A DNA stretch of 64,000 nucleotides from assembly GCA_028095005.1 (NCBI GenBank), contig CM051462.1:128826752-128890751 (forward strand), read 5' to 3'. The notes below the pieces were generated by a model, which saw only the letters and a list, made by a program, of their open reading frames with translations, ran no database searches and was not told where the DNA came from. Below are positions 10,288 to 20,117 of this stretch, piece by piece (the stretch's first letter is position 1; each line of letters opens with the position of its first letter). The stretch comes from Rhynchospora pubera. Taxonomy: Eukaryota > Streptophyta > Magnoliopsida > Poales > Cyperaceae. A program made the position numbers and the translations under genes.

Positions 10288-11101
10288 GTGTTTTTCCATA
10301 ATTAGAAATACTTGGCATCTTGGTTCTCAATCTCCCTCTTTTGTCATGTTCATTCTAGATACTATAAACAGTATTTTTTGAGTAGGTTGCAGGAAGATGA
10401 TGTTGAATTGGTTTCCTTCTGATGCCTAAATTCTGGTTTTGCAGACTATCATTTTTGGTACATTAATTACCTGAACAGGAATTCTTTTCAGCCGTAGAAA
10501 ATTCTGTAGGACTTTTTTTTATCATTCTTTTTTCTTTATTGTACTTGTACATTAATAAATCCTATAGCTTGTAAGTTTTTTCCTTAATTTGTTTCAATGA
10601 AGTAAACAACATTTGTGAAATAGAATAATAAAGAACATGGAAGTCTAGATGTTCAGTAATTCCTTCGTTATTGAAAAGAGATTTAATAATTATACTGTTT
10701 CCATCAATGAGGTATGCATCTCTAATTAATTATATTTTAACACAATGAGGTATGCATCTCTAATTAATTATACTGTTTCCATCAAATAATAATAATAAAA
10801 CTGAATATAATAAATAAACCAAACATTGAGAATGGCCAACCTGGTGAGTTGTCGGATTCGGTACGTATTAGAAGAAAGGCCATCCACTACTTTGAGTACT
10901 TTTGATAAACTTTAATAAAAAAAAAAGAGTACTTTCGGTAAACGAGAAACAAGGGAAGGGGAGGTAATATAATATTGCTGTGGGGCTGAATCGGCTGATG
11001 CACAGCCCCAATTTGGCAATTCTACACATGTTAATATTTTGCATGTGTTTTCGTCGTCCTACCTTCCTAATAGTTCAAATAGAAATTGATTAGTGTCATA
11101 C
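10288..11101. other. JAZ upstream region, no gene
   Basis: Non-coding. The only structure seen is a direct duplication at about 10690-10788, in which GAGGTATGCATCTCTAATTA is present twice, each followed by AT-rich sequence. Confidence 0.6.
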
Positions 11102-11102
11102 G

Positions 11103-11361
11103 TAATTTTGTCATTTTTTATTATCGCTAAACAGAAAGTGAACATATAAAATAGACAAGATGAATATATATAATTATCAAAGTGAACACATATAAGCAAA
11201 TAAATTCAATAAAAATAAGTTGAATGTGTATATAAAAATCTGAATAAGAGATGACAACACTTATTTATTTGTAAATGTTCACTTTGATAGTCTATATATT
11301 TATCTTGTCTGTTTTATGTGTTCACTTTATATTTAGCGATGGCAAAGAATGACAAAACTAT
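11103..11361. mobile_element. foldback element with AAGTGAACA arms
   Basis: About 260 bp whose two ends are inverted copies over roughly 75 bp (11103-11178 against 11285-11361), with CATCGCTAAA-type blocks followed by AGTGAACAYATAAAA. The outer ends are ragged and no TSD could be fixed. It is related to the element at 42153-42425. Family assignment is open; a Mutator-like MITE is likeliest from the long arms. Confidence 0.65.
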
Positions 11362-11439
11362 GAATGAGAGTTATCATTTATGGTTCAGACGTGATATACG
11401 TTATCTACCTTTTTGTCATCCGGTGTCATTCATTCATAA

Positions 11440-12055
11440 AAAAAAGTTGTCTCAGATCTTCGCTCATTTCCCTTTCCTATCCCGGAGCCTTCACTCCTCT
11501 CTTCTCTCCTTTCCCTCACCTTCACTTTTCTTCGCTCACCTCTAGTGTCACTCGATCCGCCTCACATCTACCTTGCTTTGTCTCATCTCCACCTCACCTC
11601 TACCCCAAATCAGATTATTTTAAATAGTGATAATAAACTGAACATTTATGTGTATTAGATATAATCCCTTAGCATTACTTACTGTCAGGATATGTAAAAT
11701 TATTAGAAAGAAGAAAAAACGAAAATTATAAAACAAAAGGAAGTGGAAACGGGGAGGAGAACGAAGAAGAGGAGAGAAGAGAGTAGGGAAGGAGGAGAAA
11801 GATGCGTTGGAGGGAGGGAAAGGCAGGCTGAATGGAGGGAGAAAGAAAGGACGAAGGAGAGGAGAAGCATATCGAAAGGAAGGATGGGAAGAGGGAGGGG
11901 AAAGACGCTGAAGGAGAGAGAAGAGAGTAAAGCTGAAGGAAGAGAGAGGAAGGAGAGGACATATGAACTTATTTGTTTGTATATGTACGTTCACTTTGAT
12001 TATTTTATGTTCACTTTGACTATTTTATATATTCACTTTGTTCAAAGATGACAAG
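11440..12055. repeat. pyrimidine and purine tracts with a third AAGTGAACA arm
   Basis: A pyrimidine-rich block (about 11440-11600) is followed by a strongly purine-rich block (about 11708-11960; long runs of GGAGAGAAG type), then by an arm (11967-12055) homologous to the inverted ends of the element at 11103. Open frames here are low-complexity by-products of base composition. The whole may be the inside and right end of another foldback element. Confidence 0.5.
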
Positions 12056-12079
12056 ATTGCAGTTATCATTGGTAATTAC

Positions 12080-14724
12080 TACTTACCATCCAACTGTTTG
12101 TCATCTACGTCATCCAGCAGGCTCTTTCCAGTCTTCCTGTCCACCCTTCGTTCGGCCCAATGACAGCCCAACGCACCTCTGCCTCCATCCATGTCACGTG
12201 ATATCATGTGAGAGAGATATTTCCCTTTTCTGAAATCTATTCTTTCCTCTCTCTCCCGATCTGCTCCTCCAACGGCGATTTGGATTGCGATGAGCTTCGG
12301 CGGAAAGATCTAAATTCTCTCTAAATTGTGTGCAATTAAATCGTCTATTACCTTTTCTACTCTCTTCTCTGCCGATATCTCTTGTCTTTCTCCAATTTCT
12401 CAAAAACCACATCTCAATAGACTGTAGATCTGATTTTTCTACTTCTGGTTATCAAGCTTTGCTGATACGAAAAGGAATCAATTACCTTCGAGAGTGATGT
12501 TTGGATCAGGTTAGTATTTCTTTCATTACATATTTTGTTATCTTTTAGATTCTAAATGGTTAAATATTGAATCGAGACTCTTATTCTTAGATTAGAACTC
12601 TGATGAAGCTATATTAACAAAAGATTTGTTATTTTCAAGTTGAAATTAATCTTCACAATTGTGAACTGATGAATTGAATTATTGCCCTACATAGTTTATG
12701 TTACTTTTTGTTTGAACATTATTGTGTTGATTGTAGATTTTAATTATAATTTCACTCTCGTATTGTTTTAATTTTGTACTAATCGCATGAAGAATATGTT
12801 GGAATTTACTTTTGGTCGAGCTGTGTTCGATTTATTTCACATAAATATTCAGTTTATTTTCCTACGTGTTCATTTTTTATATGTTATTATGGTATTTTCT
12901 ATATATCCAATTGGTAATTAATTCTTATAGGTGTTCAGATTGTTTCATACTAGTGTTATATTAAATGTCTTTATTGTTTGAATGTTGTATTTGATTATAT
13001 TTTCATTTCTGACATGGTATAATTGTTGTCTTTATATGAATTGATTTGAAGCTTACGTGGGATTTACACTTCTATTTTTTTTCCCTTTAAGGTTGATGTT
13101 GGTCTTGATGAGCATGTCCTAGGATACTATTTGATTAAGGATACTGCCACTACAGTGAAAGGAATTATATAGCTTAGGTATGTAATAAATCTTATCTTAT
13201 TTCTTATATGCCAAAATGATTACTTAACGATTATATGTGTTCAGTTTGTGTTCATAAGTGTTCAATTTGTGGCCATCTTTTGTTTTCGTCAAGCACATTT
13301 CTGAAAGTGTTATGTATTGCATGGTCTGAAATGATATCTTAGCAGTTGTATGTGTTCTGTTAGTTACCATAAGTGTTCAGTTTGTGACCATCTGACGTTA
13401 TTTCATTAAGCTAATTCTGAAACGTATTATGCATGGCACTGTCTGAAAATGATTCCTTAGCAGTTGCAAGTGTTCTGTTAGTTGCCATAAGTGTACAATT
13501 TGTTACCTTCCTATGTTAAGTCATGAATAATATTCCGAAAGTATTATGTATTGCACGGTCTGAAATGATTACTTAGAAATTGCAAGTGTTCTGTTAGTTA
13601 TCGTAAGTGTTCAATTTGTAACATTCTTATGTTAAGTCATGAATCTAATTCCGAAAGTGTTATGTATTGCACAGTTTGAAATGACTACTTAGCAGTTGTA
13701 AGTGTTATGTTAGTTACCATAAGTGTTCAATTTGTGACCACCTTTATGTTAAGTCATGAATCTAATTCCAAAAGTGTTATGTATTGCATAGTTTGAAATG
13801 ACTACTTAGAAGTTGTAAGTGTTATGTTAGTTACCATAAGTGTTTAATTTGTGACCATCTTTATGTTAAGTCATGAATCTAATTTTGAAAGTGCTATGTA
13901 TTGCACGATCTGAAATGATTACTTAGTAGTTGTATGTGTTCTATTAGTTACCATAAGTGTTCAATTTGTAACCATCTAATGTTATTTTATTAAGTTAATT
14001 TCGAAAGTATTATGTATTGTACAGTCTTAAATTATTACACAAATACTATTTGTTATATTAGTTACTCTAAGGGATCATTTCGCTAACATTTTATGTTTGT
14101 CTGTATTATGTATTCCACAGGTTTGTGTTAGAATGCAGTCTTGTTGCCGTCATTATTGTTTTTTTCCCCCTACAATTCTTGAAAACTGAATTGTAGTTGT
14201 TAAAACTTTGTAATTTGTGGTTTATTTTGTGAACATGTATGTGCTTGTTGTTATGGACAAATGTTTTTTTAGGTTATTTGTTTTTTTAACATGAAATGCT
14301 TTGTGAATAGTTTATTTTGTCGTTAATTGAACGGTTTGTCATGTGATAGAAAATTTATATGTGTGGTTAACAAATTGGTATCTCTAGATGCATCGATCTC
14401 AGCTGAATGAATGGATTGCGGTGTTCAATTGAACATATAACTCATATTAACTCTTTTCTTGAGGTTATAATAGCATGAAAAAAGTAACATATTAATTGGT
14501 GTTGTCTAACTGAACAAATAAACTTGTCATATTGATGACGTGTCACAAATGAACGTTAGAAAAGTGCACTAAATTCCTTGCCAAAAGTTGAAAAAACGCT
14601 ATAAAAATAAAAAAATTCTACGCGAAGTCCGCCAGGTCATCAGAATAGCCCACCGACAGGCCCATTTTGCGCGCTGGATCCATTGGATGACGCGGATGAC
14701 TAATGAGTGGATGATGGTTATCAG
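12080..14724. mobile_element. candidate non-autonomous TIR element or composite
   Basis: About 35 bp near 12084-12122 (ACCATCCA...GTCATCTACGTCATCC) match in inverted orientation about 14672-14716. Between them lie an exon-like 5' segment (about 12230-12509, ending in a splice-donor-like CAG/GTTAGT), a second exon-like block (13092-13177 with AG and GT borders) and a 117-bp minisatellite. Joining the two blocks gives an early stop, so no protein is proposed. This could be a gene-fragment-carrying Mutator-like element, but no TSD was found and the boundaries are uncertain. Confidence 0.35.
13205..14030. repeat. minisatellite, 117-bp unit, about 7 copies
   Basis: The anchor TATGTATTGCA or a variant recurs at about 13311, 13428, 13545, 13661, 13778, 13895 and 14011, that is every 116-117 bp. 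Each unit holds AAGTGTTCAATTTGT, a GACCATCTTATGTTAAGTC-type block and TGAAATGATTACTTAG. Copies differ by a few percent, mostly by substitutions. Confidence 0.9.
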
Positions 14725-15392
14725 TAGGGTTGCATAACGTGGAAAACGACCACGAAAATGGACATTTTCGTTAACCGTTGTATTGCTGCACGAAATTTTT
14801 GTATTTATTGCGTTAATTGTTGCATCCGTTTAACACATGTTGCATTGATCATTTCGTTGATGGGAACGATCAAAACGGTTATAACCGTCTTTGACTACCT
14901 AATTGTTTTGCATTTTTATTAAGATGCAAGAAAATAAACTATTCTGCATTTTGTATGAAACGGAGATAGAGAAATGATAGGTTAGGTCACGCGGGAAAGG
15001 GAGAGGAGGCACCATCATCACCTCTCGCTCTCAATGGTGATTGTACTGGGTGGTGCAGAGGCGAGAGGGATAGATGTGACTGTGTTCGGCGGAGAAATGA
15101 CGGAGCGAGCTGCAAAAATCTAATTTTACTCGTTTCTCCCTCGATCTCTCCGCTGAGGTCCTCTGCAATCTAATAATAAAACTATGAAATATTTTTTTGA
15201 CGAAATGCGCGAAATAAACGACCACGAAACGTACCAGTTTCACTAATCGTTCCGTTCTGAGACGAAACAATATTTCTATTTGCGTTAATTGTTCCGTTCC
15301 TTAAACGAAACTGAAATCCTTATCCGTTACCGTTCCGTTCCGAACGAAACGAAACGAAAGAACGATTGAAACGGCTACCGTTTTCAGCCCTA
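14725..15392. mobile_element. hAT-type non-autonomous element upstream of SRP14
   Basis: 668 bp, starts TAGGGTTGCA and ends TTTTCAGCCCTA, flanked by perfect 8-bp duplications GTTATCAG (14717-14724 and 15393-15400). The subterminal regions are full of TTCCGTTC/CGAAACGAAAC motifs in both orientations, a usual place for hAT transposase contacts. No transposase is encoded. Its right end lies 286 bp before the SRP14 start codon. Confidence 0.92.
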
Positions 15393-15434
15393 GTTATCAG
15401 CTCCGGTTATCATTTATGTTTGATAAATAGCATC

Positions 15435-15483
15435 TGGGCCAGAATTGTTGACATGAAATTATGCACTGCATTGTTCTTGGGCC
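15435..15483 (+). promoter_or_regulatory. two site II (TGGGCC) motifs before SRP14
   Basis: TGGGCC occurs at 15435-15440 and 15478-15483. Such TGGGCY elements are bound by TCP factors and are common in promoters of translation and housekeeping genes. A pyrimidine-rich probable 5' UTR (CTTCTCTCTCGCTTCTCG) follows at about 15590-15608. The functional assignment is inferred from motif and position. Confidence 0.5.
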
Positions 15484-15677
15484 GTAAAAGCCCTAATACA
15501 CGATATCTCCTATTTATCCAAACAAATCCAATAACGCCAATCGCACTTGAGTTGATCGCTCCTTCATCCAATCCGACAAATCAAACCCTTCTCTCTCGCT
15601 TCTCGATCTCGATCAAGCCTCTATCGATCTGAAGACCTAGGTTCAATCGCAAGCTAGCCTACAATTCTACCCAAGAG

Positions 15678-17571
15678 ATGGTAAACTATGAATCCTTTTT
15701 TTTTTTTTACTACATTTCAAAGTTTGATAATTGTTCCATTTACTATTAATTCTGAGATTACTACTAGTGCTCTCTAACCCTTTCCTGCCAGAAATTGAGC
15801 TCTTTTGCGAGAAATATGTTTCTAATATCTTCATATCGTGCTTTTCCAATGTCTTCATCTAATCGGAAGGGAAAGTTTTACGATTAGCTCTTCTATTTCT
15901 TGATCAGGTTCTGCTACAACCAGATCCGTTTCTGAGCGAGCTCACGAGCTTGTATGAGAAGAACCTAGAAAGTGGATCTGTGTGGGTCACTATGAAGCGC
16001 TGTAAGTAAATTGTTTATTTTTGTGAATCTTGTATTGGGAATCTTTCTGTTTTACGAGATTTAATAATTTTGGGGTTATTTTAATCTGTGTAGCCTGTCT
16101 AAAGACAAAGAACAAGAGAGAACAGATGGAAAAAGAAGGCCAAAAGATTGAGTATAAATGTCTAGTCCGTGCAACTGATGGAAAAAAGATAATCTCTACT
16201 TTGGTAAGTTTCCAACTAAATTCATAATGATTCATTTCAATTTATGGTTTTAGTAATGCATTTTATTAGGACTATAGGATTATTGGGTGTTCATGCTTTT
16301 AGCTGTACCACCACTAACAAATTTGCCAAATAGCATTTTAATAAAATTCCATCTGTCTTAAAGTATCCAATTTTTGTCAAATTTGTCCTACATTTAACTT
16401 TACAAAAAAAATATATATATATATATTTCATTCATCTCTCCATCTATTTAGCTTTGTAATGGCATGGGTGTTGTTAAAGTAATGAAATGATGTGAGTAGT
16501 AATATTACTATTCAATTATTTATTATATCACATGTTGATAGAATATGTACTGCAATTCATGATTATATCATAAAAAGGTAATAAAAGGTGATATTCATAT
16601 GTACTTGCAATGAATATTATCATGAAATAGGTGTTATTTGTATTTTCATCAAATTTATTGAGAGGTGATAGTAATAGGACCAATTTGGTACAAATTGAAA
16701 CCTTAAGGACCATAAATGGTTAAGTGAGTGATACTTCTTAAGGACCATTCATTGGACCTGGTATATTGCCTCCTGGTATATTGATGCTGGATGGTACATC
16801 ATGCTACTGCTTCCTCTGTCAATGATACTGTATTAGAATGCAGTACCAAAATTTCAATTTATCTGTTGGTTAGTTTGCACTTTAAATGAGTTTTGAAATG
16901 TGGCTGGATATCATTGCAACTTTCTATCGAACATCAGTTTAAGGGGAAGAAAATGGAAACAACTGTTAATTTGATAGATCGTTTGAATGCATATTTTTAT
17001 ATAGACCAGTGAAACAACTGTTAATTTGGATAGACCATTTGAATGCATATTTTTATATAACTTCAGGTCCTTTTTTTTAAAACTACCCATGTACATCACG
17101 ATTAGTTTGTTGATCTCACTAAAATAAACTGTATTAAATGATGATAGACAATTTTCTGGATTATGCACAATTTGTATAGATTGATGCTGTACTGAATAAT
17201 GCTAAACTCTCTGCTTACAGTTTGTATGGTTTGATCCCATAAGTGTTTTCTGAATGCCTTGTACAATGCATTCTAACTGCATCCAGCCTAATTACATCGA
17301 ACAATGTTTTTAACTAAATTACATCAGTAAAATATCTTCTAATATGTTTAGTAACAACTTATTATGATGGTCTTTATTTTAAACTTTACAGATTGCAGCT
17401 AAGGATCAGCTGAAATTTCAAGCATCTTATGCAACTGTGCTGAGAGCGCACATGGATGCACTGAAAAAAAGAGAGAGAAAAGACAGGAAGAAGGCAACTG
17501 AACCTGCCAAGAAACCCGATGCACCTAAGAAGAGAGTCCCTGTTAAGAAGCCGGGTTCAACAAAAGTTTAG
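15678..17571 (+). CDS. SRP14: signal recognition particle 14 kDa protein (SRP14)
   Basis: Four coding exons: 15678-15680 (the ATG alone), 15908-16001, 16094-16203 and 17392-17571; 387 nt, 128 aa. SRP14 pairs with SRP9 on the Alu domain of 7SL RNA and pauses translation elongation while secretory ribosomes dock at the ER. The start MVLLQPDPFLSELTSLYEKN, the central KREQMEKEGQKIEYKCLVRA-type segment and IAAKDQLKFQASYATVLRAHM are characteristic, followed by a Lys/Pro-rich tail typical of plant SRP14. The start codon is the last codon of its exon, so correct splicing decides the second codon. The last intron (16204-17391) holds a 55-bp tandem duplication. No lesion is seen. A hAT element and two site II motifs lie just upstream. 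Confidence 0.96.
16956..17059. repeat. tandem duplication in SRP14 intron
   Basis: A unit starting GAAACAACTGTTAATTTG and ending in GCATATTTTTATATA occurs at 16956-17003 and 17011-17059 (period about 55 bp) with few differences. Confidence 0.8.
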
Positions 17572-18717
17572 TTAAAGACTACCAAATTGGGCATCTTTCA
17601 TTTGGTATCCCAGCACTGGTTCTGTTAAATTGTCTAATGTCTTTCATTAATACTATGCGGTTGAGAGACTTTGGAGGTTTGAAGAAATTTTTTTACTTCA
17701 CATCTTGCTTTAGTTAAAAGAAAAGCTCCTCTAGTTGAAGAAACCATTGAATTGTGTATAGCTCTTGGAATTAAGTTTTTTTAGTTAATTCTTCAAATTG
17801 TTAATTTTCGTGATAAATTAAGCTTTCAAATTGCAACTTAATATAATGTTTCCAGTTTAAGACAGAAGATTCATATTTGCGCTTCATTGTGCTAATCGAC
17901 CTCCAAAATTACTTATTTTCGCTTGCTGAATCAACAATCATTGTGCTAATCGACATCTGAGAGGATCGTTTTATTTCATTTCATTTTTTTTTTTTTTTTG
18001 ACAAAGTTGAATCAACGTTTGAACGTTGATGAGCGAGGAATAATGTTGTGATTGTGATAGCTCTAACAATTTTTGTCTCAGAAAACTCACTCAAACTTCG
18101 ACCAAATAAAGCTTTACTTTAACTTCAGGACGTTAAAGAAATCTGCAGACAACCTTCGGTGCGTCCTATGCCATTAACAATCATCACTCCAATCAATGAA
18201 TAAAATCCCAAGCTATTAACTAGGGAATGCAAATATACAGAGCTTTTCTATATTTTGACGCTAGTGCAATATAAAGCGACTTTGTAGTAACAAATAATCC
18301 TATTTTTTAAGCTGAAAAAAATAAATAAATTCAATTAGGTAGGCAACATTTTACTAAACCTAAATTTCTAGATAAGACACGTTAAATTTTGGGGTCACTG
18401 CGATCACTACACAATAGGCTATAGAGAGAGCGTTACAGAAATATAAAATGGCCTTAGCTCAGTAAGCTAACCGGACCGGAGAATCGGAGATGCAAGTGAT
18501 GAATAAATAAAGGAGTTGTATATTCATACTAAATTATTGACTCTCAAAATTATATGATATTAATATTGTGCTTGTTTTACAAATTGAAACTCTTTAAAGA
18601 GACTAGTCGGTTCAAGTGTATATTTCTAAACAATACTTGTGCTCTTTACGCATGTCTAAGCACAACATTTTAAAAAAATTTAATTCATTTCTTTTGTTTA
18701 ACGATATTATTCTCTTA
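17572..18717. other. SRP14 3' side, intergenic
   Basis: Should contain the SRP14 3' UTR. No further gene or repeat recognised up to the MITE that starts at 18718. Confidence 0.55.
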
Positions 18718-18906
18718 GGCTCCGTTTGGATGCGTTGAGAATAAGGTAGGAAGAAGGAAAAAGGGAAGAAATTTATTGGGAAAGGGTAAATTTATTGGGA
18801 AGTGTGTAACTTTTGTGAAGAGTTTGGATGGTTAGAAATAAATTTATTGGTAAAAACTGATTATTTCTTATTCCTTATTCCGGGAAGAAGCCATCCAAAC
18901 GGAGCC
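18718..18906. mobile_element. GGCTCCGTTTGGAT MITE, copy 1
   Basis: 189 bp with terminal inverted repeats GGCTCCGTTTGGAT/ATCCAAACGGAGCC and the 3-bp duplication TTA (18715-18717 and 18907-18909). The features fit Tourist-like PIF/Harbinger MITEs. Purine-rich GGTAGGAAGAAGG subterminal sequence is shared with copies at 28817, 40243, 40807 and 53034. Confidence 0.9.
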
Positions 18907-20117
18907 TTAGGAAACTGTTTTTGTAACCTGTGATTCTTAAAATACCACTTTGGTGCTTTGAAAGCAACAATTCAGAATCAAAAGTGTCATGTATGTGGAA
19001 GGTATATAATTGGCGCAGGGAATCAAAAAATGAATGAGAATAAAAATATCCAATTAAAAAAGAGAAGCCATGGATGCCACTCACTACAAATCCAAAAATT
19101 GCACCACATCCCAAAATCCCACCACCTTATTGCTTATCGCTGTTGGGTCAGGAATCCTCCACCCACCACCTCACAGGCTCACACCCACTCCATCCCCCAT
19201 ATTCTGTGGACCTGGTCTTCGTTATATAGTCATTTAATAAAAAAGAAACATAAGTGGTTAGAATTTTTTTTTTCACTTCTGTTTGAACCTTAATCAAACT
19301 CTTTTATGTTTAAAAAAATGATATTTCAACATTATGTATGTTTTATACATTATTATATACAGTTATAGTTAGTAATTATCTCTATAAAAAAAAGTGAAAT
19401 AATATAATAAAAAGAGAAACAATAGTATGCGAAAATTTGTATCATCATTATCATATTTAGACTAGAATCATATTATTTAAAAATTAATTAGTTAGAAATT
19501 TTTTTTGCAATAAGTAGAGTATAAATCCTACCACTTTCATTACATGAATACAAGTCAATTACAACAACACATTATTAGTGCTTTACTCAAGTGCTAAAAA
19601 TCCAATTATATATTTACGAAACTATACTAGAATCGTCACAACAAATTGATTAGATTTGAATGTACCAGATTTATTAATATTTTTTATCTTATAAAGTGGT
19701 CCAAAGAAAAAGAAAAGGAAAGTGGAGGGAAAAGGGACTGAGAAGAGATTTACATGTAAGCTTTCTTCTCGTATCTTTCTTTTTTCCGTTCTTTACCATT
19801 CATTTCTATACTTGTTTCTGGAGCAAAGCATTAATTTTAATAATTATTAAAATCAATCCAAATAATTTTATTAAATTAGTTTAATAATATTTTGATAGCA
19901 AGTTCAAGTTATTTTGAGAAAAAAAAAGAAACAGCGCAAAATCAATATAAAAGGATTGGTTCATGCATTTACCTATTACACCTTTTCGAACCAAAAAGAC
20001 CACAAACAAACACCAACCTCGATCAAACAAATACATCTCATCTCCATTTTTCACTCCTGCTCTCTCTCTCTCAATTCTCATTCCCACTCCCGCTCGCCAC
20101 ACTCGCACACTCAAACA
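18907..20117. other. intergenic and T-protein promoter region
   Basis: AT-rich, no gene. A TATAAAAGG box at 19946-19954 lies about 170 bp before the T-protein start codon, followed by a CT-rich leader (20040-20100) of the kind common in plant 5' UTRs. Confidence 0.6.

Noticed and set aside
11620..12051. Open frames of 78-124 codons on both strands
   Set aside because: They follow a purine-rich/pyrimidine-rich tract and read as Arg/Glu/Lys or Ser/Pro/Phe low-complexity sequence, with no start context or family motif.
12497..13177. Possible two-exon gene starting at ATG 12497
   Set aside because: Joining the first block to 13092-13177 gives a stop after five codons. The alternative frame of the second block is only 28 codons and matches nothing I know.
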